Assembly (NCBI GenBank): GCA_029891345.1
Contig: CM057002.1
Location: forward strand, 60,316,777 to 60,380,776
Reading direction: 5' to 3'
Origin: Dryococelus australis
Taxonomy: Eukaryota > Arthropoda > Insecta > Phasmatodea > Phasmatidae
Length of the DNA: 64,000 nt
A program made the translations under genes and the position numbers. Under the pieces are notes generated by a model, which saw only the letters and a list, made by a program, of their open reading frames with translations, made no database searches and had not been told where the DNA came from. Below are positions 46,315 through 57,561 of the stretch, piece after piece (the first letter of the stretch is position 1; each line of letters begins with the position of its first letter).

Positions 46315-46387
46315 GTGAAAGCTTTCTGATATAATATATATAATATATATATATATATTATATATATGGGTGAAAGCTTTCTGATAT
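46231..46387. repeat. AT-rich palindrome with three copies of a 20-bp word
   Basis: ATATCAGAAAGCTTTCACCC at 46231-46250 is followed by (AT)n and then its reverse complement at 46313-46332; the complement is repeated at 46368-46387. The first pair forms a perfect hairpin stem. Confidence 0.9.
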
Positions 46388-46788
46388 AATATATATAATA
46401 TATATATTATATATATATAAGCAAATATTAAGCAAGGTGTGCAAAGAGGGATTTCAAGTTTTACAGCTTTACTTATCAGTTTCTTGTTGCGTTGTTTTAT
46501 TAATGTGTCATACGATTGTTAAGCATCAATAGATGCACTAACAAATACGGTTACGATTCTAATTGTGACAAAAAATACAAGCAAACTCTCGAGCTATATT
46601 TTCGAACCAAGGCAGTCAAATGAGTGGCCAAATACACATATACAGTTGATTCAACAAAACATTTTGTTGATATTCTAATTTCTTTTGTTCCAAAACAGAG
46701 ATTTCATTTATTCAAACATATATTTTGTTTGATGAATAAAATTATTTTTATTGCTTTTCAAATTATGTTTGTTCAACAATATATTTTG

Positions 46789-46850
<62 letters not shown>
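46789..46850. repeat. (AT)n microsatellite
   Basis: An uninterrupted AT run inside the family E element. Confidence 0.95.
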
Positions 46851-46851
<1 letters not shown>

Positions 46852-46890
46852 CCTATACAAACAAATATTTTGTTCGATTTTATCTCAGTG

Positions 46891-49220
46891 CCTGAAACAC
46901 TCAAATTCGTAGGGAAGTCCTCAACTTTGTATAGTAACGACGTTCAACATTCGTATATTTGCAGTTTGGCATGTGATATTGTTTGCATTCAATGCATAGC
47001 TTAAAAACTTCCATTACACTGTAGGAAGTTTAGTAAAAAAAAAAAAAGTCTACAGTGCGTAATCGAAGTCTGTAACGACTTTAAACGGAAATGAGCTACA
47101 TGCATGTACAAATGCAGAACCCCCCCCCCCCCCCCCCCCGCAGTCGCTGTGGGTTTCTGGACAAGAAAAAATTCAGAGTAAACAAGAAACGTTCTTCGCC
47201 GATGTGAAAAAAACTTTCCGTTCCTCTCAGGAAACTAAGACATCCACACCACTTACAGATATCTCTCCAAGCTTCTACAGGTATCAGCCACCGGCCGTAA
47301 ATAAAACGGCAACACTAAAAAAAAGGGGAAAAAAAAAATTGAACGCATAGTTACAAACAAATAAAACGTTTACAACAATTCAAATTATTTTCTAATTTTC
47401 CAGTTAATTCAACGGGACAAGAGTGTAAGAAATACTGTGTGGGGGAAAACTTTGGAGAGAAATACAGTATACGTATGCCCCACGTATGAGTATTAGCCCA
47501 TGTAAGAAAATGGGTGAAACCTGCTATGGTTTACTAGTCAAATGTAACGTATACTTGCAGAACTGCATAATTAAAGTGCAACGACCTGGGAGACATCCAT
47601 AGCAATAAAATTAACATTAAACATTAGCCAACTGGCAGTAATTTTGCATACTGCAAACCATCGTCGAAGTTGCTGGTATTCCACACCAACAGAGTTTCAA
47701 TTACCTGGATAGCCCTGCTCACAATCAGACATAGCTATACAACACTACAAAACACAGCGGAAGACATAAGAACCAACTATGTATTTATTTAAAACAATGA
47801 AAGCCTTCCAATATTTCTAAGCAATAATTTAATGAGGAAAATATCATATAAATAAATTGCCTGAAAGTTTAATTCCTTGGTAGTGTTAAAAATACAAGGG
47901 ATATGCACGCTGCAGCTGGACTAGGTCTATGAAGATATCTCTCAATATGCCTGCTACAAATAACAATTAAGTGAATAGAGTATTTGAAAGTAAAAAAAAA
48001 AATATATTATCTAGACATCTTGACTGTTGCACACACTTAAAAGTTTTGCAGATGAGATTTAATTCAGTTCAAAATAAAAGTCGCTAATGTTCTCACACTT
48101 GGCCGTTACAATAAATTACGTGCCTGTATAATTACACATTTAAAATGCTCCTGGCCAGCACAGTTTATGTTGGTAGAGCAATCAGATACTTATTTATATC
48201 TCAGGCACTTCGTTACCACTGAAAAGTGTCATGAAATGATGCTGCTTACTTTAAAAGTTTATTAAACACTCTCAAGTATGTGTAACAGTCTGTACATTAA
48301 GGTGGGATCATAACTTATATAAATGTAGAGTTTCTAACACTTATTTTATATATAGACCTGTTCTGACGGTAGTACCGCGTACCGTTGGCTAATCACTCAA
48401 ATTGTAATATACTTTTTTGGGTCTAATTAAATCTTAAAACATTTAGTTTATACTTTCAACGTAGAACTAAGGCCTCGCTGGCCTGTTGCCGTTGTGACCC
48501 ACTTAATTCAAGATGGAGTATGGAACATTTCGTCACCATCCATTATAGGCACCGGTTAAATATTCAAATTAATACAGAGTACATAGGGCTTAACCCAGAA
48601 TGCTTTCCAATACCGTGACTATTCAAAGGCTGCTCCTAAATGTTGCCAACTTGCACACAGTAAACAAGTTACTTGAAACCTGATAAAACAAAATAAAATT
48701 ACAACAATTCACATATGGAAAATTAACATTTCAGCTGCTGCGTGTACATTAATATTACGTATGACATTTATAATATTTGTTTTCAAAATACACGTACGTA
48801 TACTAGTATTATAAATTTGCATGCTAACTTAAAATGTGTTGAAATGCAAATAGCAAGTGTTAGATAACCAGACGTTACAAGAGCCAGTGTATTTTCGACT
48901 AGAGTTCAGATTCCTCTTCAGAAAAGGAAAAAGATACACTATTCAAAACCCAATGAAACGCTTGCACAAAGAAAATAAAACAATTGTTTTGGTTCTTCTT
49001 CATGAACCGCAGACAGAGGAGAACGAACGAGCTAATTTGCGGAAAGTACCGCGAGTTCACAGAAATTTCAGCAAAATTTACGGAAACTGTTGCCGAGCAG
49101 AATCAGTGCCCGTAAAAATAACGAGAACTTTGTCAAATTTCTCCAACCAATTTTTAGTACTTTCACGAAGAAATTTTCAAGCCGTGTGGACTTTCTATTA
49201 GAGTTAACTGATGCGTCAGT
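46891..49220. other. Unassigned DNA
   Basis: A poly-C run lies at 47121-47139. A 114-codon plus-strand frame at 48857-49201, just inside the right inverted repeat, has many Arg and Lys residues but no motif I can name. Nothing else recognised. Confidence 0.35.
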
Positions 49221-49650
49221 ACTTAAGCTCGTTAGAAACATACACTAAAGATGAGGTAGACCGATCTCGCTGGCTGCACACAACCAATCTCAATGTCCCA
49301 ACATTGAACTGCTTCTCTGCCAACACGTCTAGTGAAAACGGCATGGTTTGAATGTTAGGTTAGAAATCTGATTTGTAAACAAATGCTTTGAGATGTATGT
49401 ATGCTTCCTCTGACCAATTTGTAATGCAGTTTGATTAAATTCAAAATTATAAACGTATTTTATTCATATAATAGGGCTTGTCATTTAAAAATTAATATAC
49501 AAACAAACACTTTCATCACTGTTGACCATGCGGCTTCGACAGTTGTGTTCTTTTTGTTTAGGTCAGTTTTGGGTACATGCGCATAAGTGTGCTCGGAACA
49601 TGGACATGGTTTAAATCAACAGGAAAAGGGCCTTAATGAGTATGTTTTAA

Positions 49651-49913
49651 CTACCTGCTACCCGCGGCCTCACCCGCGTGTAAAACTCAAACCTTAATTA
49701 TAATGACCAAGTGCTATATCTTAATGGTTGGTGGCATACTTTATATATTCCCTAAGAAACTCTTCGTTTTTTCCGGGATGAAAAGCACTCTATGTGCTAA
49801 TCCAGAATATAATCTACCCCTGTACCAAAAAGGATCCAAATCCTTCGAGTCGTTAGGACGTGATTGAGTAGCGAACAAACATGCAAATTTTCGCATTTAT
49901 AATATTACTAGGA
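49651..49913 (-). mobile_element. Nonautonomous Helitron
   Basis: The minus strand begins TCCTAGTAATATTATAAATG, the 5' start I associate with a very widespread insect Helitron. It ends with the hairpin CGCGGGTGAGGCCGCG followed by GGTAGCAGGTAG and then T, against the usual CTAG-T. Intermediate blocks GGATTTGGAT, TTGGTACAG and ATCCCGGAAAAA fit the same repeat. It has no target duplication, as expected for Helitrons. 263 bp, no coding capacity. Confidence 0.6.
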
Positions 49914-49956
49914 TTCATTGCTTGTACACTGAGAACCTTTGTTCACCATTGGTAAA

Positions 49957-50332
49957 GGCTGTTCAAGATAAAGTGAGCACTTTTGAAATCAACCATAGAA
50001 AAATGTCACTGCCACAACCTGCACATATTTTAACTGGCTTCCTGAGTGACATGCGCACAGTAAAGTTGGTAGCGATGGATGGGATGTAGTTCCGTATCTT
50101 CACGTCGAATAAAAAGTGTCAGGTAACCATTTCTGACCATTTAAATTATTTCTTTCGCTTTCTGATTTTTTAATGAATCGGAGTGTAAGAATGAGCAGAT
50201 TTGTAAAGCATTTACATTACAAATAATTTCGCAGTTTCACTTGCCCGACGCATTAGGCGTAATAATACATAACGTGAATACAAGTAGATCATAAGCAGGG
50301 CTTTCAAAAGTGCTCATTTTACCGTGAATAGC
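49957..50332. mobile_element. Family A MITE, long form
   Basis: Left end GGCTGTTCAAGATAAAGTGA, right end TTTACCGTGAATAGC. The interior is oriented like the 2340 copy but about 45 bp shorter because of an internal deletion in the right half. Confidence 0.75.
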
Positions 50333-50393
50333 ATTTAGCGTTGCTGGTATAGGGATAACACCATAGAGATAAAAACGTAATTTTCCCATTTTA

Positions 50394-50738
50394 AGAGGAA
50401 TGGTGCATGAAAGCAGTATGTTTGCCCGATTTTCGATACAAGTCGTTTTCCAAGTATTTATCAAATTTTTTTGGCTCGGCAAAACGTAAATAATACAAAT
50501 TTCCAACGCCTTTTTACGTTGTTATATATTCACTGCATTCATTATTCTCAGACCACTGATGGAAGAAAAGAAATAATTATTTTTCTTGCCTTCAATCAGT
50601 GCTCCGAGAATAACGAACGCAGTGAATTTGTAACAATGTAGGAATGTGTTCAAAATGTATTTACGTATTTCGAAAAATCCTCTGTGAAACATGTGACAAA
50701 AATTATGTAAATATACGGTTTTCGTGCACCATTCCCCT
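50394..50738. mobile_element. Palindromic (fold-back) MITE
   Basis: The left end AGAGGAATGGTGCATGAAA and the right end GTGCACCATTCCCCT are inverted and flanked by TA. The inverted repeat continues to the centre: TTCACTGCATTCATTATTCT and the complementary AGAATAACGAACGCAGTGAA surround ~70 bp around 50576. Almost the whole 345 bp can fold into one hairpin. Confidence 0.7.
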
Positions 50739-50740
50739 TA

Positions 50741-51256
50741 CGAAATAATTGCAATTCCCTCCTACGCTTGTCATGTCAAACAGCGCTACTTCGGCAGCAG
50801 CGCTCTGTTGCTGGGTTCATGAACTAAATGGGTCGATACGGGCGTCGACTTTTCAAGCTAGTGTCCAGACCTGTCTTCCACGCCCGTGGCTGCGCCCACA
50901 TCAAAGGAACAACGTAAATATTTACATTTTACTGTAAAGGATCACCTCGAGCCACACTTAGAATACTGAGCAGAATACTGAGCACGCCTAAGGAAGAAGC
51001 CCGAGAACGTGGCGAGGGACAACTGTGACTTAAGAGATAACAACTTTGTACAAACGTAACAATCTCCTATGTCAACCCACCTACTACTTTTCGCAATCGA
51101 GACACAAATACTCGAGAGTGATAAGAGCGTCTTTGGCTTACGCAAATATCGCCTCAACGCCTCTATGTGCAAAGCACTGTACTGGCGCGCTGGTCTTTTG
51201 CAGTGCTTCGTACGAATTGATGTGAACACAAAATCTTGGTAGACATTAACGTAGCA
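50741..51256. other. Unassigned DNA
   Basis: A stretch near 51150-51195 resembles the interior of the TTAA element at 41560. The minus-strand frame of 95 codons here has no known motif. Confidence 0.35.
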
Positions 51257-51429
51257 AGCTGACTTCCCGTGGCTCAGCCGGTTAGTGCACCGCCGGTTTG
51301 TTCTGGGTTCGAATCCCGGTACGGCATGGGTGTCAGTTTAAGTTAGGTCATAAGTTAATTTGTAAGCCGTCCCCTGATAATCCTGCAGGCATAACACCCG
51401 GGGACGACAATAGAACCTTTCAAATTCCA
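51257..51429 (+). mobile_element. SINE family S2, copy 1
   Basis: The tRNA-like head has TGGCTCAGCCGGTTAGTG (A box) and GGGTTCGAATCCCGG (near-perfect B box). The body has TTAAGTTAGGTCATAAGTTA, GTCCCCTG and ACCCGGGGACGACAA, then an AT tail. The flanks ATTAACGTAGCA (51245-51256) and ATTAATGCAGCA (51430-51441) agree at 10 of 12. The tRNA part lacks a paired acceptor stem, so it is not a tRNA gene. Confidence 0.85.
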
Positions 51430-51441
51430 ATTAATGCAGCA

Positions 51442-52199
51442 TAAATTTGTGACATAGCTATGCGACCATGGTATAGGCTACGTTGAAGGACTTCTAAATA
51501 ACACTCTAAACTTGTCACTAGTTAAGTCTCTCTTTCAATTGGGGAAGAGTGTCTGGTAACCCGTCTCCGCTCACTTACTGTACACGTGGCATTTTCATCT
51601 GACGTGTTAACCAGCCAGGCTACTGATCCCTTAGTCATATAGTTTTCGATTGCTCTGTTAGTTAACATACGTATTACATTTGGAGGCAAATATTTTCACA
51701 AACAGATGAAAAAATAAGCAACACATGCAATAATGACACCAATAAAATGTACTTTTGAAAATGACGTTTTCGTTTTCAATGATACAATTTCATGAGGCAA
51801 CATGAATGCTTGGGCTTTCATTTCGTATTCACGTATCCATTATAGCGCTTGTTTTGACATTTAAAATGCTTGAAAAGTGGTGAAGTATTACCATACGAAC
51901 TGTTTGCATAAAGAAACCTAATGTTACCAACTAAACTAAAAATTAAAAGAAATGGTTTAACAATTAAAGTTACATGCTTTCTGATAGTGAATAGAATGCA
52001 CATATTTGTCCTTGCTTACGTAATATCCGTTTGGTGTTTCAATAGGTAAAATATCGGCGAGTAGTAGAATACTGTAGGTCCAAATCCCGGCCAAGGAAAA
52101 CTTTTTCTATTTCTTTTTTTAATAAAAAAAATTACACATCAACAGTGACTGTCAGAAATATGTTTATTTCTCATCATTTGGCTAACATCAACAAAAAGA
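51442..52199. other. Unassigned DNA
   Basis: Near 52070-52100 a GGTCCAAATCCCGGCC word resembles a B box but has no SINE body. Nothing else recognised. Confidence 0.35.
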
Positions 52200-52365
52200 A
52201 TATTTAATTCCCAGCATACAGTTGGTTGTAATAATCAGTGAAAATGTTTCTCTGAAACAACCAGTTAGATTTCCGCTTATTCTCGGTGAAGCCATTTTCA
52301 CCTATTTGTGTTGATGGGATTTGCTGTGAATCAGTGATTTTTCACTGTTCCGGGTCTAGAGTGAA
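52200..52365. mobile_element. Family C end fragment
   Basis: The right end, read on the minus strand, starts CACTCTAGACCCGGAACAGT, followed by GAAAAATCACTGATTC; compare CACTCTAAATCCGGATCAGT in copy 2. The other terminus was not found. Confidence 0.55.
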
Positions 52366-52485
52366 TGTTATCAGTTAACGGGATGTATTGAAAATCGTAT
52401 TCCGAATAAATGTGAAGAACGTTGTTTTCTTCTCAAGAACACAGACTGTTAACACGTGAATAACTTTATATAAAACATTTTGCAA

Positions 52486-52676
52486 TGCTGTCGACCTCCC
52501 GTGGCGCAGTCGGTTGGTGCGCTTCCGATCTGGGGTGCGGAATTCTCTGGGTTCGAATCCCAGGTAAGGCGTGGGTGTTAATTTAAGTTAGGTTATAAGT
52601 TAGTCTGTAAGTCGTCCCCTGCTAAGCTTTCACACATAAAACCTGGGGACGTTAAAAATCCCTTTGAAATACAACA
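52486..52676 (+). mobile_element. SINE family S2, copy 2
   Basis: Head with GTGGCGCAGTCGGTTGGTGC (A box) and GGGTTCGAATCCCAGG (B box); the body repeats copy 1 (TTAAGTTAGGTTATAAGTTA, GTCGTCCCCTG, CTGGGGACGTTAAAA). A 9-bp duplication, ATTTTGCAA, lies at 52477-52485 and 52677-52685. Confidence 0.85.
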
Positions 52677-52784
52677 ATTTTGCAACTCTCATTATACTCG
52701 GGGTGTTTGAATACCTTAAGAACCTTCGAGCCGCAGCTACAGAGTAGTTGAGAATGCAGAGATGAAACAGCTGCTTATCCAACG

Positions 52785-53010
52785 AACTCCAGCTGCACAC
52801 ACCATCAAAATGGCGTCGCTGATCAGCAACGTGTCAGGACACCGTTCGCCAATCGCTAGCCGGCAGGCCCGGCCGAAAGTGAACCTTTCAAACCACGCAG
52901 TAGCCAATCAGGCACAAAGCCCTTCCGATAGCCTCGCGCAGTCAATCAGAAAATATAGGTACGCATTTGTCTGTCTGTGCAACTGCCACGCGATTTGGTC
53001 TCCGCGTACT
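52785..53010. repeat. CCAAT-rich repeat, copy 2
   Basis: Boxes CGCCAATCGC, GCCAATCAGG and GTCAATCAG occur in the same order and spacing as at 31085-31310. AAATATAGG follows the last box at the position of a TATA element. The 102-codon frame here crosses the boxes and looks like chance. Confidence 0.5.
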
Positions 53011-53120
53011 TGTTTACTGTGTGCCGCAGCCACAGAAGTGGAACGAGTCTTTCATTTTTACAAAGAGTAACTTTGAGTGCTTCAGGTGTTTGGGATAGCA
53101 ATTACTGCCACCCGGAGTAT

Positions 53121-53883
53121 TTTAAATTGCAGTAAAGCAACTGCCCATGGAGCACTGCAGCCTACTATACAATGTGAAGAACTCATAAGAAATGTAATAC
53201 AGATACCATAAAAATTGTCATAAAACTGCAACTTATGATACATATGAAAGAAAAACGTATATATTTTGCAACATTATAAAATATTTTACTAAAATATACT
53301 TTTTAAGTGTAAACAATTAATTGACCAATAGCGCCCGCATTTTTAACTAAATTTAAACGCATTTCCGTTTTGGCTGCTCCGGAAAACTGAATTAACAAGA
53401 AAATCTTCTTGAAGAAAGTTCGTCATAATATTTACTGTGATTGCATGTAAGAAATTCACAGTAATGATGTATCATAACAATTTTATAATTAACTTTATTT
53501 ATGTCAGTTTCAGCCATAAAAGCTTGTGACAATTTATTATTATAATTTCCTTACATGCAATCATAGTAAATATTATGAAGCCCTTTCTTAAAAGAATATG
53601 TTCTTGTACGTTCTGTTTTCCGAAGCATCCAAAACAGAAATGCGCTTAAATTATGCTAAAAATGCGGACTACAAATCGATTATTTTTTTACATTTAAAAA
53701 GTTTTAATTTGGAAAATATTTTATAGCGTTGCAAAAAAAATTAGTTCTTCTTTCATATACAGCATAAACCGCAATTTTTTGAAAATTTCCATAGTGTCTG
53801 TAGGCACTAACTTTTTATGAGTTTTTCATGTTGTAAAGTCGGGTGCAGTGCGCCATAGGCAGTTGCTTTACTTCAACCTTAAA
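53121..53883. repeat. 760-bp long inverted repeat (hairpin)
   Basis: The left arm, about 53121-53457, and the right arm, about 53550-53883, are reverse complements over nearly their full length, with roughly one difference in five by eye. Shared words: GTAAAGCAACTGCC near the outer ends, TATGAAAGAA, TATAAAATATTTT, CCGCATTTTTA, CGCATTTC-GTTTTGG, CTCATAA and TGATTGCATGTAAG near the loop. The loop is about 90 bp. It may be a long-TIR MITE or a source of double-stranded RNA. No frame crosses it. Confidence 0.85.
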
Positions 53884-54197
53884 CCAGTTGTCTGAATCTG
53901 TGGTACTGGAGTCATTTGAAGTCCAGTTACGTCGCATCATCTCTTCGAAGAAGAGATGAATCTTAGAGTGCGCGTGCCTACTGCACAGTGACTGATTTTA
54001 GGAATCCCGTCTATGAACGACTATTATTTGCCACTTTAAATGACAAAGATCACATAGCTTAGACTCATTGTTTGTGTGCAGTTTACAAACGCACGTGCAT
54101 TGAAATTTTATCACACTTTTTCTAACCGAATTTCAGTGCAACTCTGACACGATCAAGGTACGCATTTTTTTTTTTTTTTAATTAAAGCATTGGTAAA

Positions 54198-54613
54198 GAC
54201 TGTTCACGATACAGTGAACATTTTTGAAATCAACCTTAGAAAAAAGTCACTGCCTCTATCTGTATATGTTTAAACGGGCGCACTGAGTGACATGTGTCCA
54301 GTAAAGTTGGTCACGATGGAAAGGAAAGTGGTTCCATATATTAATGTCGAACAAAAAGTGTTAGGTAACCATTTGTGATAACTTAAAATATTTATCTCGC
54401 TTTCTGTATTTTGTAATGCATTGAAGTGTAAAAATGAACGGATTTATACAATATTTACTTCTCTAATAATTTCACAGTTTCTCTTTACCGATGCATAGAT
54501 AAAGTGATGAGGCCCATGTTAATTTTAATTTTACCTAATGCGGAAGATCACACGTGTATACAAGTAGATCTTGAGCAGGGCTTTCAAAAGTACTCATTTT
54601 ACCGTGAACAGCC
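54198..54613. mobile_element. Family A MITE, long form
   Basis: Left end GACTGTTCACGATACAGTGA, right end TTTACCGTGAACAGCC followed by TA. The interior is oriented like the 2340 copy. Confidence 0.8.
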
Positions 54614-54914
54614 TATACATAGGATAACCCGCACGTTAGCAGATGTCTACGTCACTGTTGGAATTACATGGTTTTTATAGAGTTTGACATTGTGCTGGCA
54701 TTCGTCAAGCCAGCACTGGGCATATGCGCAAGAGAGAACTCCAGCTGCAGTATATTTTCGTTGTCAGTCAAAGGTTGAAATAATATTTAGGAACTTGAAG
54801 CATCCTTGGGTGGCTCAGTTTACAAAAACTCATATGAGAAATCTTTTGCAACGCAGCTGCCTTTCAGGGCCAAAATGTTTCGCATAATAATACAGCGAAA
54901 TGCTTTTATAGTCT

Positions 54915-55497
54915 TTTTTAGTGCGTTTACAGTAACATTTAAATCTGGATTGAACCTGGAGTGGACTGAAGGATCCAGATTGAGATGTTAGTATAAACAC
55001 ATCCGCACTGGATTGAAGTAGGAGTAGAGTAAGATAATCCAGTCCAGTTGACGAGGTGGACTGGAATGTAGACTCAGGATTGAAAAGTTTATTTTAAACA
55101 TTCATCGGACTGAAATTAGAACAAAGAAAAAGTGTCCGCCATATTAACTTGTTTATTTGGTTATGTAAGAGGTTATATGCGAAAAATAGATGGATATGAA
55201 GGAACTGAGAAATATTTGGTAGGAGAAATATGTAGAATTCTTATTTTATATTATGTTGGAAAATATACTTTACGTTTACTGGACTTTCGTAATTCGTTTG
55301 TTTAATAGTTCTGTCAGTCGCCAATAGAGTGCTTCAGTCCCGTTTCAATCCGCATTCAGTCTTGTTTGCACTTTAGTCCACGTTTGTAACTTTACCTTAA
55401 GCGCTTACTTTCGATACAAGTTGAATCCGAGTTCGCTACAAGTCGATTCCAATCCGAGTTCGGTCCAGTCCAAAATTTTACTCTAAAAGTGTTTAAC
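54915..55497. mobile_element. Probable MITE with GGACTGAA-type subterminal repeats
   Basis: The left part repeats GGATTGAA, GGACTGAA and TCCAGTCCAG words; the right part repeats their complements, such as TCAGTCC, AATCCGAGTTCG and TCCAGTCC. The presumed ends (GCGTTTACAGTAAC and CTCTAAAAGTGTTTAAC) match only partly. No coding frame. Confidence 0.4.
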
Positions 55498-55991
55498 TGA
55501 AGCTACTGAGATAAATCTCAAGAAATTTCTCAGCCTGTGACTGAACATGTGTTAACTTAATCAACGATTTCAGTACTCTCAATGATATTGTCTCAGAATA
55601 AGAAGTATACAGTTCCACTGATAATACTTTCATTGAAACTTACTTAGTTAGATTTTTTTTCTTTAATGATATCGTACAATATTATAATAAAAAGACTTTC
55701 CGTTCGAGCCACAATCATTTACATATCGTTACGTTCACTAATTTAATTAATGTCAGGTGTGTCAGGGAACATGCAGTTCTCAGACTAGAGGCACTCAGTA
55801 TGCAGCTGATTCCCTTTCAACTTTCTCCTCCCTCGTCGCAGACCTGCCAACTCTGCGACGAGCCATTACCAACTTCTCAGAACTTCCCACCGTTACAGTT
55901 CCAGGTGGACTTTATCCCCAAGCGTCGGATTCAACTAAAAGCTAATTACTTTATCGAGACGTTGAACGCAAACTGCTGTTCAATTATTGCA

Positions 55992-56027
<36 letters not shown>

Positions 56028-56960
56028 TTCCGACAGGCGACTGAGCTTCGATGTGGTTATCTAAGTAACTACCCTATCCCTCACTGCTGTTAATGTAATT
56101 ACCACATAAAACGAACTTCATCAGGAGGACAGTTTACACTTAAAAAGCGTGATATTTTAAATGACCCCATTATCAATTATTCCAGTAATAAGATCTGAAC
56201 TGCACTAAATTAATTGTCATTGCCGCTGAGTTACAGTGAATTATACTGCCCCGAGTCATTTGTCGTCACTACATTCGGCTGAATTCCGTTTTGGTAGTAA
56301 CTTTTGAAGTAACTTCCAATACATGTTTTATTCCAGTTTAATAATTTTGAGTTTACTGTAACTCAAATTTAACTGAACGGGGCAATATGTTGAGCATTAA
56401 AACTCGACGAGAGAACTCCCATCAAACTGTATCAACTGCAGTTTTTTTTTTCTCTTCAAATGAGCCATATATTTGTGGTAAAGGTGGTACGGGTTACTTT
56501 ACCAGAATTTCGAAATTGGTGAGTGCATTCAATACCTATTCTGAACAACGCATATTTATCATTTGTTTCGGCTCTGATTAGCGCAGCATAAGTTGTAGCA
56601 GTTAAATACGCATTTTGTATTTCAGATATGACCCCGCAATTTTCTCTTTCTACCAACGCTTCGACTGTCATTACAGTTGACATTGCTAGTGTACAGGAAT
56701 CGCAAAATAGAAAAACGAACACAAATTCAGAAATACCAAATTCATAAATTAATTTTACTTGCTCTGTTCCGCACGTTGGATAAAATCATAGCCACTAGAA
56801 ACGAATAAAGGAAAAATCGGAGAAAATATTTAAAAACTAATATAATCACTCATGACGGACAAAACGAAATTGACAGTGACATAACAGTTCTTGAAGGGAA
56901 CTCATTAGGAATAATACACCCTTGTGGTGTATTGTGGTTGTAGTTTGATATATATATATG

Positions 56961-56993
<33 letters not shown>

Positions 56994-57224
56994 ATGTGCC
57001 AGAAAAAAATAACCATTTAATGACACAAGGTAGATGAATAGACACAATTCCTTGCTTCGTTAAACAACAAATCATCAAAAGTTCATTATTACCAAGTAAA
57101 TGTTTCTAATATTAGAAGTGTAAGCTTCAGCTAAGACAAAATAAATTAACTACTTGACAGTCGCATTTTTTTTGTTCGTGTATGGCTTAGCTTCTCGTTT
57201 ACAGTTAAGGTATTAAAGAAGGGG
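55498..57224. other. Unassigned DNA with microsatellites
   Basis: (TC)n then (AC)n at 55990-56028, and TG-rich repeats at 56950-56995. Near 56251-56384 a weak GCCCCG/CGGGGC inverted pair could be a small MITE. The 97-codon frame at 55800-56093 runs into the (TC)n tract; I recognise no gene. Confidence 0.35.
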
Positions 57225-57410
57225 TCAATTACTCGTGGCAATTAGGAGCGAATAATTAGTCTGCCACAGCGTGTATCAAGGAACCGCCCCGACGTTCGCC
57301 TGGAGCGATTTACGTAAACCATGACGGAAGTAAATCAGGATGCGTAAGCCTGGAATACGAAACGGGTCGTCCCGAAAACGAGTCTCGGGTGTAACCACGG
57401 CTGCACCAAA
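57225..57410 (-). mobile_element. SINE family S3, diverged copy
   Basis: In plus-strand order the blocks AAGGAACCGCCCCG, GTAAACCATGACGG, AATCAGGATGCG and GAGTCTCGGGTG parallel those of 20905-21132 (AAGGAACCGTCCG, GGAAACCATGG, GATCAGGATGG). The tRNA head is not clear. Confidence 0.45.
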
Positions 57411-57561
57411 TCCTCCAATTAGTCACCATTCGAGAACAGTGGTAGGTGATTTATCACTATGCCACAGCCCAAATGTTACAAGGCGAGTTTGCTGTTCTCA
57501 TGAAAATCATATCGAAGATCAAGTCGTCGCTGCTCTATATCGTTCGTTGTCGAACTACGTA

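Larger units (their letters stand above)
45933..46890. mobile_element. Family E element with expanded AT tracts
   Basis: The ends CACTGAGATAAAGGTTTCG and CGATTTTATCTCAGTG are inverted repeats. The interior has many TTTGTTTG/CAAACAAA and CAACAAAATATTTTGTTG words, two long (AT)n tracts and the palindromic triplication at 46231-46387. The flanks do not match clearly. The frames of 82 and 126 codons are artefacts of these repeats. Confidence 0.6.
44726..49565. other. 4.84-kb segment bounded by ~350-bp inverted repeats
   Basis: The arms at 44726-45075 and 49221-49565 are reverse complements with scattered differences. Shared words include TGACCTA at the outer ends, CATGGTC, CAATTTG-ATTAA, TTACAAATTGGT, AACATTGA, CAGCCAGCGAGATCG and TTTAGTGTATG at the inner ends. 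This could be a nonautonomous element with long terminal inverted repeats, or two copies of one repeat in opposite orientation. The interior shows no transposase. No target duplication is apparent. Confidence 0.45.

Noticed and set aside
46624..47004. 126-codon frame with an Ile-Tyr repeat
   Set aside because: Translation of an (AT)n tract inside a family E element.
51261..51335. tRNA gene at 51261 (good A and B boxes)
   Set aside because: No paired acceptor stem or anticodon stem, and the sequence continues into a repeated SINE body with a duplication; the same is seen at 52486.
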